Both the position numbers and the translations under genes were made by a program. The notes under the pieces were generated by a model that had not been told where the DNA came from, made no database searches, and was given only the letters and a program-made list of their open reading frames with translations. From contig JAFCMP010000223.1 in assembly GCA_017506865.1 (NCBI GenBank), positions 62,001 to 126,000 of the forward strand: a stretch of 64,000 nucleotides of DNA. The letters run 5' to 3'. Below are positions 22,301 through 32,544 of this stretch, piece by piece; the stretch's first letter is position 1, and every line of letters begins with the position of its first letter. Source of the stretch: Tribonema minus. Taxonomy: Eukaryota; Sar; Xanthophyceae; Tribonematales; Tribonemataceae.

Positions 22301-23727
22301 GCTCTACGCGAGCGCTGACAGCTGATGGCGGCGAAAAATCACGCACAGCTGTGGCCGAGCAGCTCCCAGCATCGTTGCTACGGTGGGCAGCGGATACAAC
22401 GGCCGCAGCGTCGACGCTCCCCACTGCGGTGCAAGCGATCTACGCCGCAACTGCCGTCACGGAGACGGGGACCACTGAGCCAGCCCCACACACCCACGGC
22501 ATTGTGCCTGGCGCCGAGGCGGCCGCTGCGGCGGCGACCGTACCTGGCCCTCAAGCCGCTGCCGCGGCTGCCTCTTCCACGCCCGCTAAAACACAAACTA
22601 GCGCGGAAGAAAGCAGCTGCAGCGGCGGGCAGGAGGACGACGACGACGACTGGGAGGCCTATGCTGACGAGATCTGCAGAAAGGTAGTGCCCCGCCGCCG
22701 GCGCGGTCACTTCACGCACGGACTACAAGCCGGCCTTTCAAATGTTCTTCGACGTCAATACGAGGACTGCCTGGTGGAGGACCTAGAGGCTGCCTCGGCT
22801 GGTGCCGTGGGCAAGCCGACGCAGGCTACACTTATTGGTGACTTGCGTGACACCAGCCGCCGCCGCCAACAGGCTAGCGCGCGGGTCCTGGCGCAGCTGC
22901 GCAGCCAGCGTGCGTCCGGGGCAATGGCGTGGATGAGCGTGCCACCCGCTGCCAATGACCGCCCGGGTGCGGCGCCCATGTCCAGTATGGCAGCAGCCAC
23001 GATGATTATGGTTGCGATCTTTATAGACGGGTGGGGCATACAGGGCGAGGTGTGCCCATGGCGGTGCAGTGACGTGAGCCCCACCTCCACGCATGCGATC
23101 AGCTGCCCCAGCCAGCACATACGGGGGCACAACGCGACACACACTGCCCAAAAGCGGTGCCTACAGCGCATCTTGAGACAGCACCATGTCTCTATTGTCC
23201 GCAATGAGGACGCTAGCGTCTTCAAGGTACCGGGGTATCGGGCGGACACAGTCATTGACCCAGGGTGTCTGCACTTTAGCAGTGCATACCGTAACAAGGG
23301 AATAGTGCTAGACACAAGTGTGCGCGCACCCACAGCGAGCTCGTACCTGACAGGCAAAACAAATGCCTCGAACACGGACGGCTATGCTGCTGGGGTGGGG
23401 GAGGACGCGAAGGTCAAGCACCACACCGGCACCTTGACGTCATCTTGGGCTTTTGTGCCATTCGTGCAGGAGTCGTACGGACGGCTGGGCAAGCAGACAA
23501 GCCTTTTTGTTAAGGAGTTGGCAATGCACTCAGCACTGTGCTCAGGGGGGGGGAAGGCAGATGTGTTACGCAAGGCCGGGTTAGCTAAGCGTCAGATCCA
23601 CATTGAGCTGAGCATATCGCTGGCGCGGGAGTTGGCGGAGCGCGTCATGGCATACACACGTGGAGCGCGAATGCTGGGCTGTGTTGCGGCGCCGGTATCC
23701 AAACTCCTAGGGCACAGCGCAGACTAG
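19396..23727 (+). CDS. Second LINE: RT plus RLE polyprotein, 5'-truncated element
   Basis: The frame is open from just after a TAG at 19393 to the TAG at 23725 (about 1,443 codons) without an ATG at its head, so the element probably lost its 5' end; no ORF1 precedes it. RT motifs: A, IQLDCENAFNSVDR near 21088; B, CQQGDPLGPLYF near 21269; C, CAFLDDLNV near 21409; VGVPVG near 21652. The C-terminal part has a CPWRC...H...C knuckle near 23055, an ADTVID...VLDTSV stretch (23246-23322) and KVKHH near 23413, fitting a restriction-like endonuclease, and ends with GARMLGCVAAP. It is related to the element at 4661-11576 but clearly another family. Long intact coding suggests moderate age. Confidence 0.82.
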   Translation, partial: WAPDSSDGAAAAAGAAAATPPKPPAVPASGAANSKSSKKRPAATATGAQRRRRTAAAAAPPGSAGSRTQSNSLRLQDSSPPHGTAVGWADMDLDPPDDAASPPPPTTTTSGRPSKPQSRASLAWDLSTPSVVHALDQTNEADLLLLRFTTTANPFRTQLQCTQWARLVEHATRLLADATDSAREAARVRLHHGAGAFAHQVSQTLVQRGYRLLHLLAAMAFGRQPEGTGMPPAARLAALLSGDFAELLRKTLSAAAALRAPKPNNAATASAQTNFDADWTEADSRQQTACAALSGKRRGVGLAAARLEAREACAPADEVTAQVLAAKHPETGTRPGVVDTPMEQVRGLVRDARRHCLHGAGVATTAGPAGSGSPVFESGQAHDRSDRPEDAASAAGRRLEVEATDILSTLSAAGAGKAGGLDGLRYEHLLMAAGPGAPVKAATRPVGSASPGLAGDSESDVMEPAFAHHLAKVFTTLLVEPELLPEQSQRLLRAAALSGIGQKRRPIACSSVWRRLLGSTAARGVKGKISGLLASMSQFGVGYRSGVEHVAARARVWHELYGTTIQLDCENAFNSVDRAAIVRGLMLFCPELLPHFESVYCGDTAPEMRVEVNGEARIICSHLGCQQGDPLGPLYFAVAAAFLLFYPDGVSATPGSMPAYGHSTAEPPAPHCAFLDDLNVLQAAYFDDAAAAGVAEVIRRLAAGGLRVRPDKSLAIAMRGTVFDEAARARLRALDIPFVDATMPESSQGFTSVGVPVGHPAYVHAAMSKHLVDAGTWRLSWQLAGMARHHLQAAQFILRRSLTKRMGFLARVVDTALSETWLHAFDGFCAWTLERMLHLHGCATAAVMKSHLLAACTAGDNEVASSGSVLVLPRLGPPELTDIAVPLRASRLPERRGGLGMPLLGLLAPAAYTAQACTTLRPAIIHATVAAGALRLGTDEHGAVTWFAQHSCAIREDQGLPPIIEAVRRSTRALTADGGEKSRTAVAEQLPASLLRWAADTTAAASTLPTAVQAIYAATAVTETGTTEPAPHTHGIVPGAEAAAAAATVPGPQAAAAAASSTPAKTQTSAEESSCSGGQEDDDDDWEAYADEICRKVVPRRRRGHFTHGLQAGLSNVLRRQYEDCLVEDLEAASAGAVGKPTQATLIGDLRDTSRRRQQASARVLAQLRSQRASGAMAWMSVPPAANDRPGAAPMSSMAAATMIMVAIFIDGWGIQGEVCPWRCSDVSPTSTHAISCPSQHIRGHNATHTAQKRCLQRILRQHHVSIVRNEDASVFKVPGYRADTVIDPGCLHFSSAYRNKGIVLDTSVRAPTASSYLTGKTNASNTDGYAAGVGEDAKVKHHTGTLTSSWAFVPFVQESYGRLGKQTSLFVKELAMHSALCSGGGKADVLRKAGLAKRQIHIELSISLARELAERVMAYTRGARMLGCVAAPVSKLLGHSAD

Positions 23728-23829
23728 GCTGCTGCGTTGACGCAAGCTTTTCGATTGCATAGGCAACCCGGCCTCCCTTGGGCCTTTATAAATACAAGTC
23801 CATACGTACATAGGGACGCTTTCGTGAAT
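23728..23829 (+). other. Probable 3' UTR of the second LINE
   Basis: Blocks CGGCCTC-TTGGGCCT and ATACAAGTCCATACGTACA correspond to blocks in the 3' tail of the reverse-strand remnant at 53826-54366. The element's end is therefore near 23810-23830. I could not define a target duplication. Confidence 0.45.
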
Positions 23830-25664
23830 CGCAGCTGCAATCTGACATGTGTCACATATAATATGTGTATATAATGGTTTAACCTTGTGGCTGCAATGGG
23901 CTTTGCGGTTAGTATTCAGCACCGCCTTCCTTAATAATTGTGGTTAGCAAAAGCCAAGCACCACAACACATACGGGTCGCCCAACTCTAAGTAGCACAAG
24001 AGCTGCAGGTGTCATTTGGCGCATGTGCGTGTGCCCTGCCTCCCTTCAGCAACAATGAAAATTTGTACAAGGCCTGTTGCAATTTTGTCCCTGTGTCCAT
24101 GCAGATATTGTGGATGCCGTGCGTTTGTAGCGATGCTGCATTGCAAGTCACGGCAGATGATGTGTGCCACCCCGCAGATCACGACAAGTGAGTTGAAAAG
24201 GACAATGAATTCAGATCGCAGGAGGTCACAATGATCGCAACAAGAGCTCTATTCAAATTTTTAATGTATTTGATGCATTGCTCTCTCCATGGAGCAGCAG
24301 AAACTCTGATGTGTATGCGCAGCCGCACCACCTGCTAGACTGCGCCAGACTGCACCAAGTATCACTTGCGTGGCCAATCGCAGCGTCATCAAAAAGCTGC
24401 AAGTCTATAGTCCAACACTGCAGACGTCCAAGTAGTGGCGCAGCTGCAGCTAGGAGACAGCCGGAGTGCCTGGCAGTATTGGCCTCTTGCGCCTGGCCAC
24501 CAAGTCGTCATTCGACTAAGCGCTGCACATGTGTGTGATTCTACATGCTGCATCATCACAAGCTTCAGCAATTGGAGGGGCTATTTTCAATCATTTTTTG
24601 AACACTAATCTGGAAAGACTTGCTGTATCACTTGTCAGCATTTCTCTGTTGTTGCAAACGCGTCGGTCTCAAAACCCTAGTGTGTGATGTTGCAAGAGCA
24701 CCGTGTTGTGGCACAGTGTGCTTTTGGCCATCAGTCAATGAAAGCTGCGTGTATTGCACGGCTTGTTCACCATGCTGTGCTGCGCACTCATGCGCATTTG
24801 GCACGTGCCGCTGTGTAAAATCTTGACCACTGCGCTGCAGCCTGCAATGGCAGCTTCATCCACATGCAATACCATGCATATGCAGATTATTGCTCTGCAT
24901 CTTTTGAATCTTGAGCAGCATAGGAGCAGCCGCATACGATGTGTGCATACCCTTATTATACACCCGTTCAAGCTCATCAATGAACATAAAGTGCAGAGCA
25001 CACACGGGTGACGATCACAAGACCATGCTCCGGCAACAGGTCTATGTAATGTATTCTCTGCAGCTGCTCAGGTGTACAATGGCAGCCTGTGTGATTGCCA
25101 CGCGTCAGCGGTAGCAGAAAGTTTGCCTATGTACATGTTCCTCATCTCATGCCACTTATGTTGTTGGTTTGATGCCCGACCCTGATCGCTGCGCACTGCC
25201 CCGCCTGTTGCACCTCCTCCAATGCACCAAGATGGGTTATCGGAGGGAGCGGCAAGGGTATAATTTGTCTTGTGGTTGCTGTCGGCACTGGCAATCATCT
25301 CGGTAGCGCCATCTGCCTCGTCCGCAAATACGCCGTCAAGTATCAAGACGCGGCTACCAACAACACCAACTTCAACAGCCGCAACGCCCAGCTTGTGCGC
25401 CGAGCAGCCGCAGCTGCAGCACACGTCACAAAGCGGTTTCGACGGGCACGCGCACTAGCAGCAGCTGCAACTGCAGGAAAGCGCAAAAGTCGTTTGCCGT
25501 GCCCTGCAGACAACATCGGCGGCACCGAAAGTCGGCGGCGTGCGACGTGTCAAAAGTCTCAGCTGCTGCTGTGTGACTCTCCTGCGCTGTGTGGCTTTCG
25601 CGTCATCTGCACGGCTGGAGTGTGGCTAGTTGCTGCTGCGGCGGCACTGCTGCGCACCGTGTGA
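23830..25664 (+). pseudogene. Decayed beta-2 paralogue carrying the empty LINE site
   Basis: Several blocks parallel the 3.5-4.7 kb locus. These are a CTGCAAnCTGACATGTGT block (about 23838), a CCCTTCAGCAA block (about 24045), the intron block around TTGTAGCGATGC-GCATTGCAAG (24120-24148, matching 4290-4317), and a coding-like block from 25230 reading ICLVVAVGTGNHLGSAICLV. The last parallels LVCLAIAAGNDNDLRVGSGS...DLCII at 4534-4605. The LGGVD exon is missing and the conserved GSGSNVD is reduced to LGSA, so this is a pseudogene. The frame stays open to 25664 with an Ala/Arg-rich tail of unknown meaning. Its value is that it preserves the sequence joined before the LINE inserted at the first locus. 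Confidence 0.6.
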
Positions 25665-25841
25665 TGTGTGTGCTTCTGATGTATTGATGCAGTATGCCAC
25701 GCACCGGGGGGCCGCCGCTTCGGGCCTTGCAGAGAGGTGACGCAACCCCATTGTAGCCTGGGTGCAAACGGAGCAAGATGGGATGTGTGTACAACTCTTG
25801 TGCATGACCCCGCTTGTACAGTTGAGGCCTGGTGGCAGTTT

Positions 25842-28800
25842 TCAGGGATCGTCCAGCAGCTGTTTCAGCTCGGCGGCTGAGGATACGCGCTTCTGGCCCA
25901 GCCCCATGGATGCCATTTCTGTAAGCACAAATCACAGTGAGTACAACAGCAGTGTCTGAGTGTCAGTTTGTCACAGCCAAGTAGATCAGGCAACAAAACT
26001 CCCAAATGCATGAAAAACATTTTAGGAGGTACATTAACGGCTGAGGTCCCTGCGCCACTAGGTCTGGCTGTCACAGCCATGCTGCAAATATTTGTTGCCA
26101 ACTTGCAGCATGAGGCAGGTGTCCTTTAGAGACTAGCACTGCATGATAACAGCATTGAATTTCGCGGTCGGCTAATGATGCATCACAATAGTTCGTGATG
26201 CACATGGAGACCACATTACTGCGCACCTACGCGTCAAAAAGTAGGCACCATATGTACAGCATTTGCATGCTGCCTTTGCGTCAAAGACTGGTGCAGTTGC
26301 AGAGACTGAGAGGTATGGTAGCAACAAGCCTTTACAGTAGCTACAGAAAAATGCAACTGCTCTGCAGCTGCTGCACTGTCTCCTATGTTGGTTTTAAATT
26401 CATCAGGTCAGAGCCTGTGCGAGGCCTAGTATAAACAGCACGTGCCGTTAGCACGAGACACGTCGAGGTTGGGGTCCATCAGCCCAATGTGCACTTAGCA
26501 TGATCGTTGACATAAACCCCTGAAGTGGCTAAATCCAATGCATTGCACTTGCGCTCGATGAAGCGGCGTCCACACCTCATGTCGTTAGTGCATGCCCTCA
26601 GAGAGTGCGCTGGTTGTTGTTAAGAGCATGATAACATTTGTGTTTGGTGGCCTGATGAAAAGCTGGCGCATTGCCAACGTATTTTAACCTAGAAGGGTAA
26701 AAGCCAAGGACCCGGGATCAGGAAGCACTTTCTTGCGCTGAGAGGATTCCTAAGCTGTAAAAGGCCACTTCCACATCAACCGGCACTGCCTGTTGCATCC
26801 ATACACTGACATATTCCAAGGTTTTCATGATGTCTGCGCTGCCAGCACTCTCAGCTTCTTAAAAAAATTGTGGACCGCAAAAGCCTCTACTGCTAACTTT
26901 ATTACCAAACACAGTCACCTGATAGAATCCCAGAGCTTCAGACCCTAACCGCAACTTCAAGGATCGGAGATCGCTTACCTCGCCACCTGTCCCGTAGCAC
27001 GGAGCCATTGACGACCGTCGCAAGGGCAATGACGTCAGCCATGGCGTTGTGCGCATCTGAGACCTTCCTCCCTTCCAAGTACTCGTACACATCTGTGAGC
27101 TTGTTAGTTGGCGGAGGGTCCATTCCTGCCTGCCTCCACAAGTCCCTGTGAGCGATGAAGGCCATGTAAGAGTCAAGACGTGCTAAGTTCACATCATGTG
27201 GCTATAATGTCAACAAAAAAGTATAATGCTCCAGTGCATCGTAGGCTTTAGCTGCTTGGTTTACTGTAATTGGTCAGGCACGTAAGCTTTGCAAAAGATG
27301 TATGAATGAAAACTAATCAAGAGATCGTAGAGCTCTAGGTGACAAGGGATGGTTAGCCGCAAGTGCCTTCCACCAATAACCGTGGTCGTCGCTGCTGCAG
27401 CAATTGGCCACCAGTCAAACAGCACCACCGTATTTACCAGTCAAAAAGACTTCTGTGTGCAAGGTTTTAGCGTTCGAGGCATGGGCGTCCATATTGGAAA
27501 GGTCTCATGTATATGTACCTTGATGGAAGTGATAGAAGATGCACCAGAAATATCAATATAGCTAACCTCAGCACACCACTGCTCAGGATTTCTTGCTGAG
27601 ACTCGATATTGCTATAGAAGACAGAGAAGTGTGGAGGGCAAGTGTAGCACAATACGTTGCTGCCCATTCCAATACCAGGTGATTTGCAATACTTCCATTG
27701 AGAAATGCGTGTTTGTGGCAGCCTGGCAAGCTGATGCTCATCGTACTGCTGATACACACCGTCAGGGGTAGATAAAAAGATGACAAAAGCAACAAGAGAT
27801 CCACGCTGATTATGTGCTGCTGCAGGTGAGCGTGATGTGGTCTGCCCACCGGCAAGTGTAACTGCGATGAACGTCAGCGTGAAGCGTCAATCAGCTTGCA
27901 CTCGCCATCATGCTGCAACATTGTCCAACCAGAGTACACTTAACATGTACTTTTTTTGCAATTCATGGATTTAGATAAATCAATTTGTGTTAGTTTGAAA
28001 ACCATATTTGCCATGTGCTGCTCTACACTGATGTTTGCGCAATGCTTTCCTGCACCAGATTTTATGATCCTAAGCACAACATCAACAAAATAAATGTTCT
28101 CTTGCTTGAAGTCCCCTGCTAACTGGAGGTTCAATGAAACTCTTCAAGTTGGCGCGAGTTGTTCGTGCGTTCCTGGATGAGACACCATCACTTGGCCCTG
28201 CGTCACGGCAAGTCCGAGACTTCACCCCCCTCCCCCCCCCCCCCCCCCCCCCGTGCGTGAAGCTCGCACTGCCTCAGAGATACAAACATTGCTTCTCAGT
28301 CGCTGCCCCCAAATCCCAGTTTTGAACAGCATTTGCAATCCCCATCATGTGTAGTCCAATGCAAAAAAAGCAGAAAAGGCAGAGCCATTCAAATGGTACT
28401 TTACATCATGCAGCGCTTCCTGACATGAGTAGGATTGTGGCAGCGCGCCCTCAAGGCCTTCCTCCTTCAGGAGGTCAAGACTTCAGGTTAAGCTTCAGGT
28501 TCTGAAAAGATCAACAATAGGGTTAAATTGGCCATGCCAAGCGCATTGCAGGGTAGAAACGGTTTCAACAAATGAATCACATTGTCACTCACCGATCCTT
28601 GACGAGCGCAACAGAGTCGACAAAGGCTGTTATGCCGGCGCTGCTGATGGCGTCAGAGCCGAGGCCTGCGCGCTCTGTTTCCGCCACCAAAAACCCATGG
28701 TCAAAGTTGGCGTTGTGCGCGATCAGCACGATGCTGGTGCCGCTGCGCAGCCGCAGGCAGAGTGACGGCTGTCAGCAAACACCTAGCTAGACCTAACCCT

Positions 28801-31703
28801 GACTAACGGGGTTAACCCTTGAGCAGGGTGGCAGCAATTAGCGACGCATGAGCAGGGCTAGCGCCTAAACTAAATTCTTGCGCCAAACAGGCTGCGCCGG
28901 TGAGTTGCGTTAACTGCGCCAGCTGGTGGCTCAAGTGACTTGTGGCGCATCTGATGATACTCGCAAGTGTACTCACGAGTATTGCTCATTACTCGCGCGT
29001 TTACTCGCGAGTCTTGCCTGAAGATAGTGTTTCAACCAGGAATATTCATGACCAGACCCTAACCCTAGCCCTTGTGTAAGCTGTATGAGCCTTGATAGTG
29101 ACCGTATAAGGACTTATGAGAGTTGCGCCAGTTGCGCAGTTTAGCCTGGCTCGAAAACCTACACTCAGTTGTGCCAAGGCCGTCTGAGTTTAGGCGCTAG
29201 CCCTGCGCATGAGAGGTGGCAAAGCAGACAGTCACTGCGGGACGTCTGAGAAGTGCTGCAGTGTATCTTTCCTACTGCGACGCGCAGCTGGAAGAGGAGT
29301 GAACGGCTGGTGGGTGCTGCAACAATGGGATGCGTATGTGTGCAAAGGAGGTAGGAAGCGACAGCATGTGGCATTCATGATGCCGTGAACTACACTGGTG
29401 TTGCCATGATCTCACAAACTACAGTGCATTGAGTGTCCTTGGTATTTTAGCTGTTGCAGCATACGAGTCAGAGATTGCAACACTGAAACTGCTTGCTGAC
29501 CCATGCATTTAAGGCCATTGGCATCGTTGAACGAAGCATTGGAGCTTTAAAAGGATGGCTCGATGTGAACTTCACCTGGTTGCGTTGCCGTTTGTGGCCT
29601 TGTGCTGAGCAGCCGCAGCGTTGAGCCATGCCTGAAACTGCTGCCATGCCTGCGGAAATTTGACCGCGCCCTTGGATCTGAGCAGCTGAGGTGTAATGCC
29701 CGTCAGGCCCTGCAAAGCCGCCAGAAAATCCGAATGAAAGTTAGGGGAAGGGGTAATAGCATTCGTCAATCATGAAGCGCTAAGCCCTGAGTGTTGCAGA
29801 CAGAGGTTGGACAAAGACAAAAGGTCATCACGATGTCTTGTGGGTACCCTTTTGAGCAACTGAGATTGTGTGAACCCTCAAGCACGCCCCCTACAGTTGG
29901 GGTGGGCTCAGAGCACTCACACATGAAGCAGTAATTCTGCCAGCATCAGAGATAGTGTACACAGATATGAATATTGCCAATGCCTGTCCCGCACTGTTCA
30001 CGCTTTGAAACCCTAAGAGGTCGTGCTCGGTGCACTTGTCATAATGAAGTAATACGGAATAGAAAGAGGGATTCACCACTTTGTTGCGGCACAACGTGAT
30101 GCAACACAGCCGGTGAGCACTGCTGTTGAGTGGTGCTGAGCCCCACAACCTGCGTACCTGTATCTTGGCGCTGATGTACTTGGCGGGGTCGCAGTACATG
30201 TTGAAGTGCCCATGTTGAAGTGCGCCACCGCCATCGACGCTCAGCACCGCGGCAGCGATCTGCAGTACCCTGTCATACGCAAAGCTGAAGCCTGTTGTCT
30301 CCACATCCAACACCACAAACATGTGCTCCTCTGAAGTCAGGTCCAGCGGGGGTAGCGAAGGGGTGTCTGCCGCTTTGCTGCCACGCGCAGATGCTGAAAG
30401 GGGGAGGAGGGGGGGGGGGGGGGGGGGTCAGGCATTCCAGCTGGTGTCAGTGCACATGTGTGATGTTCATGGATGCACAGAGTTTTTGCAGAAAGATGGG
30501 CATTTTGATGGCCACGCCTGAATGAGACAATAATGCCGCTGCAACAAAGGTGCAGCATGACTGCACGGATGCTGGTCTGGAACCGCAGCACAAACCGCGC
30601 ACTAGCATTTGTCAGACTAATTGGGGCGGCAAAGCCCGGACGCGTGGCTTGAGATTACGCTTACGGTGAGCGTTATGCAGCTGCATGTGGCGCCTAAGGG
30701 TTAGTGTGGGGGTCTCTAGCCGCATGTGGCAGCAGGTTGCGCAGTGGCATAGCCAGGGTGCGCACGAACTGAACCAAAGCATCATGCATCGATTGCAGTG
30801 ATTGTGCTCGACACGTGCATGTCAGCGCAGAGGAAGGCCGCGGGACTGAGGTGCGAACACGAAAACCTGTTTGCACTCCGTGCTAGCTTGAATTGTCCAC
30901 GCCAAGTGCACGCATGCCGACACGTTTATGCCTAGCATCCCTTCAATGTCAACCCCAACTCCATACATTTGATGTGCATAGTCCACGCCGCCCATGAGAA
31001 TTGCTGAGAATGGGTACGTCCCAATAGCTGCCGCCTTGTCTCGTGCAGGCTTCAACATGTTGTCGACGGTCCAAACTTTGACTCAAGTTCGGACCGCCGA
31101 CAACATGTCACACATTTGGCTATCATGCCGTTGTTGCATGATCTGCACGCCTAACCCTAATCCTGACCCTGAGCTGTGACTTGATGCACGTACATACCTA
31201 CATGCACGCCATGCTGCACTGTGTACACACGCGCACGCATGCACTGCGCTGCCTGCGTTTTGTGCAGACCGTTCACAACAAACGCTTCAAAAGCACGACA
31301 ACAGCCAGAGGAGGTACTCACCCGAGGGCGCAGCTTTGAGCCGCAGGCCGCCTGCCTGCCGTGGAATCGGCGGCAGCTCCGAGAACGACAGCCAATCATT
31401 ATCACTGGTGCTAGCAACAACGTCCTCCTCATCATCCGCAGGTGCGTAGTCGCTGAGGTTCTCAAAGGGCCACGCGGCGCGTTCCGCGGCCCGTTCTGCG
31501 GCCCGTTCCGTGGCGGAAGTTGGCAGCGCTCGGCTTGTCCTTTCTGGTATGAAGAGCTCCACGCGCAGCGCCTCGGACACCACGGTGGTCTCCGAAGTGC
31601 GAGTTGGTGGTGGCGGGGACGGCGCCGCTGGATTGGCGCTGAGTGACGCCTGTGGCATGAAGGATATGGGCATGTGGTGCAACATGCCAGCAGGTGAGGG
31701 CAT
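25842..31703 (-). CDS. DEDDh 3'-5' exonuclease (DnaQ/epsilon-like), six exons, 381 aa
   Basis: Exonucleases of this family remove nucleotides from 3' ends of DNA or RNA using two metal ions. Six exons join in phase: 31703-31322, 30393-30158, 29709-29576, 28742-28593, 27145-26979 and 25918-25842 (TGA). Exo I is FVVLDVETTGF (Asp about 157, Glu 159). A following GLTGITPQLLRSKGAVKFP matches the family's 'GIT' helix. Exo II is IAHNANFDHGFL (Asp about 265). Exo III is DAHNAMADVIALA (His about 333, Asp 338), so the full DEDDh set is present. The first 127 residues are low-complexity, with an acidic patch (DDEED), and may be regulatory or targeting. The acceptor of exon 2 is preceded by a run of 19 C on the coding strand serving as its pyrimidine tract. 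The start is the first ATG of a long open exon; earlier exons are possible. Substrate and compartment cannot be told from sequence. Confidence 0.85.
26101..26858. other. Last intron of the exonuclease gene, nothing else seen
   Basis: Part of the intron 25919-26978 (donor GAG|GTAAGC, acceptor GCTTACAG). No recognisable additional feature. Confidence 0.6.
28232..28252. repeat. C homopolymer, 21 bp
   Basis: Uninterrupted C run inside exonuclease intron 4 (27146-28592). On the coding strand of that gene it is a G run, so it is not a pyrimidine tract here. Confidence 0.85.
30409..30427. repeat. G homopolymer acting as C-tract before an acceptor
   Basis: Nineteen G on the plus strand, 16 bp upstream (on the minus strand) of the CTTTCAG acceptor of exonuclease exon 2. 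It probably serves as the polypyrimidine tract. Confidence 0.7.
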
Positions 31704-32544
31704 GTGTGAACCGTGTACTGTGCAGAAGGTCGGAGTGGTACGCCCTGTGTGCGTCTGCCTATTAGATTGGCAACATAGATTGACGAATTGTTGTCATCTA
31801 CTTAGCGCAGTGTGAGCATACTAGCCATTGTACAACACTCTGGACCTGTGGGCATTATTATTTTGAACAAACGATGCATGCCTTTCTATGCTAGCCTACC
31901 ATCTGGTACTCTGCTACAGCTGTGTGCCTAGTGTTGCTGGTCGTCGCCAAGCAAGGAGTGTGCACACATTGCTGTTTCTAACAAACACTTCACAAGAATG
32001 CACACTCTGTGAGTGAGGTGAGTGAGGCCTGGCGCCCGCCTTGATAAAATGGCCATGTCATCCACGCCAGACAGAGATTTTCACGGCAGTGCGCATGCAC
32101 CCGGTGCTGGTGGACAAAAGTCGCCAAGTGCTAAACATTGCATGCGGGCAACAGGAGAGCTACAGAGCTGCTAGGTGCAGTTGCACCAATGTTTCTCTTG
32201 CCAGTTGATGAGAGGATGGATAGGCCAGGTCTGCCGTGGTGCCCAGCTAAAGACAGGAACAAGCCGCATAGCTCAGCATTTGAAATGGTAACAAACAATA
32301 GCGTGGCCGTCTTGTGTTCAATTGCATGAACAGCTATACAAACATCTGCCCTTCACCATTGAAAGTGTACTGATGCAGCTTCTTGAGTCAGTTAAGTACA
32401 ATGTGGGCACTTTGGTTGTCTAATATAAGTAGCATGAAGAGGTGCTCCTGGTATTGCACTTCCTTTTCTCTAGTGCATAACACACAGCGTCCATGTTGGT
32501 CCAAATCCTCAGACCTGTGCTCCAACCCAATAGTAATGGCCGCT
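31704..32544. other. Spacer between exonuclease 5' end and recG 3' end
   Basis: About 840 bp in which I see no gene. It should contain the exonuclease promoter (minus strand) and the recG 3' UTR and terminator region; I could not assign specific signals. Confidence 0.5.
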
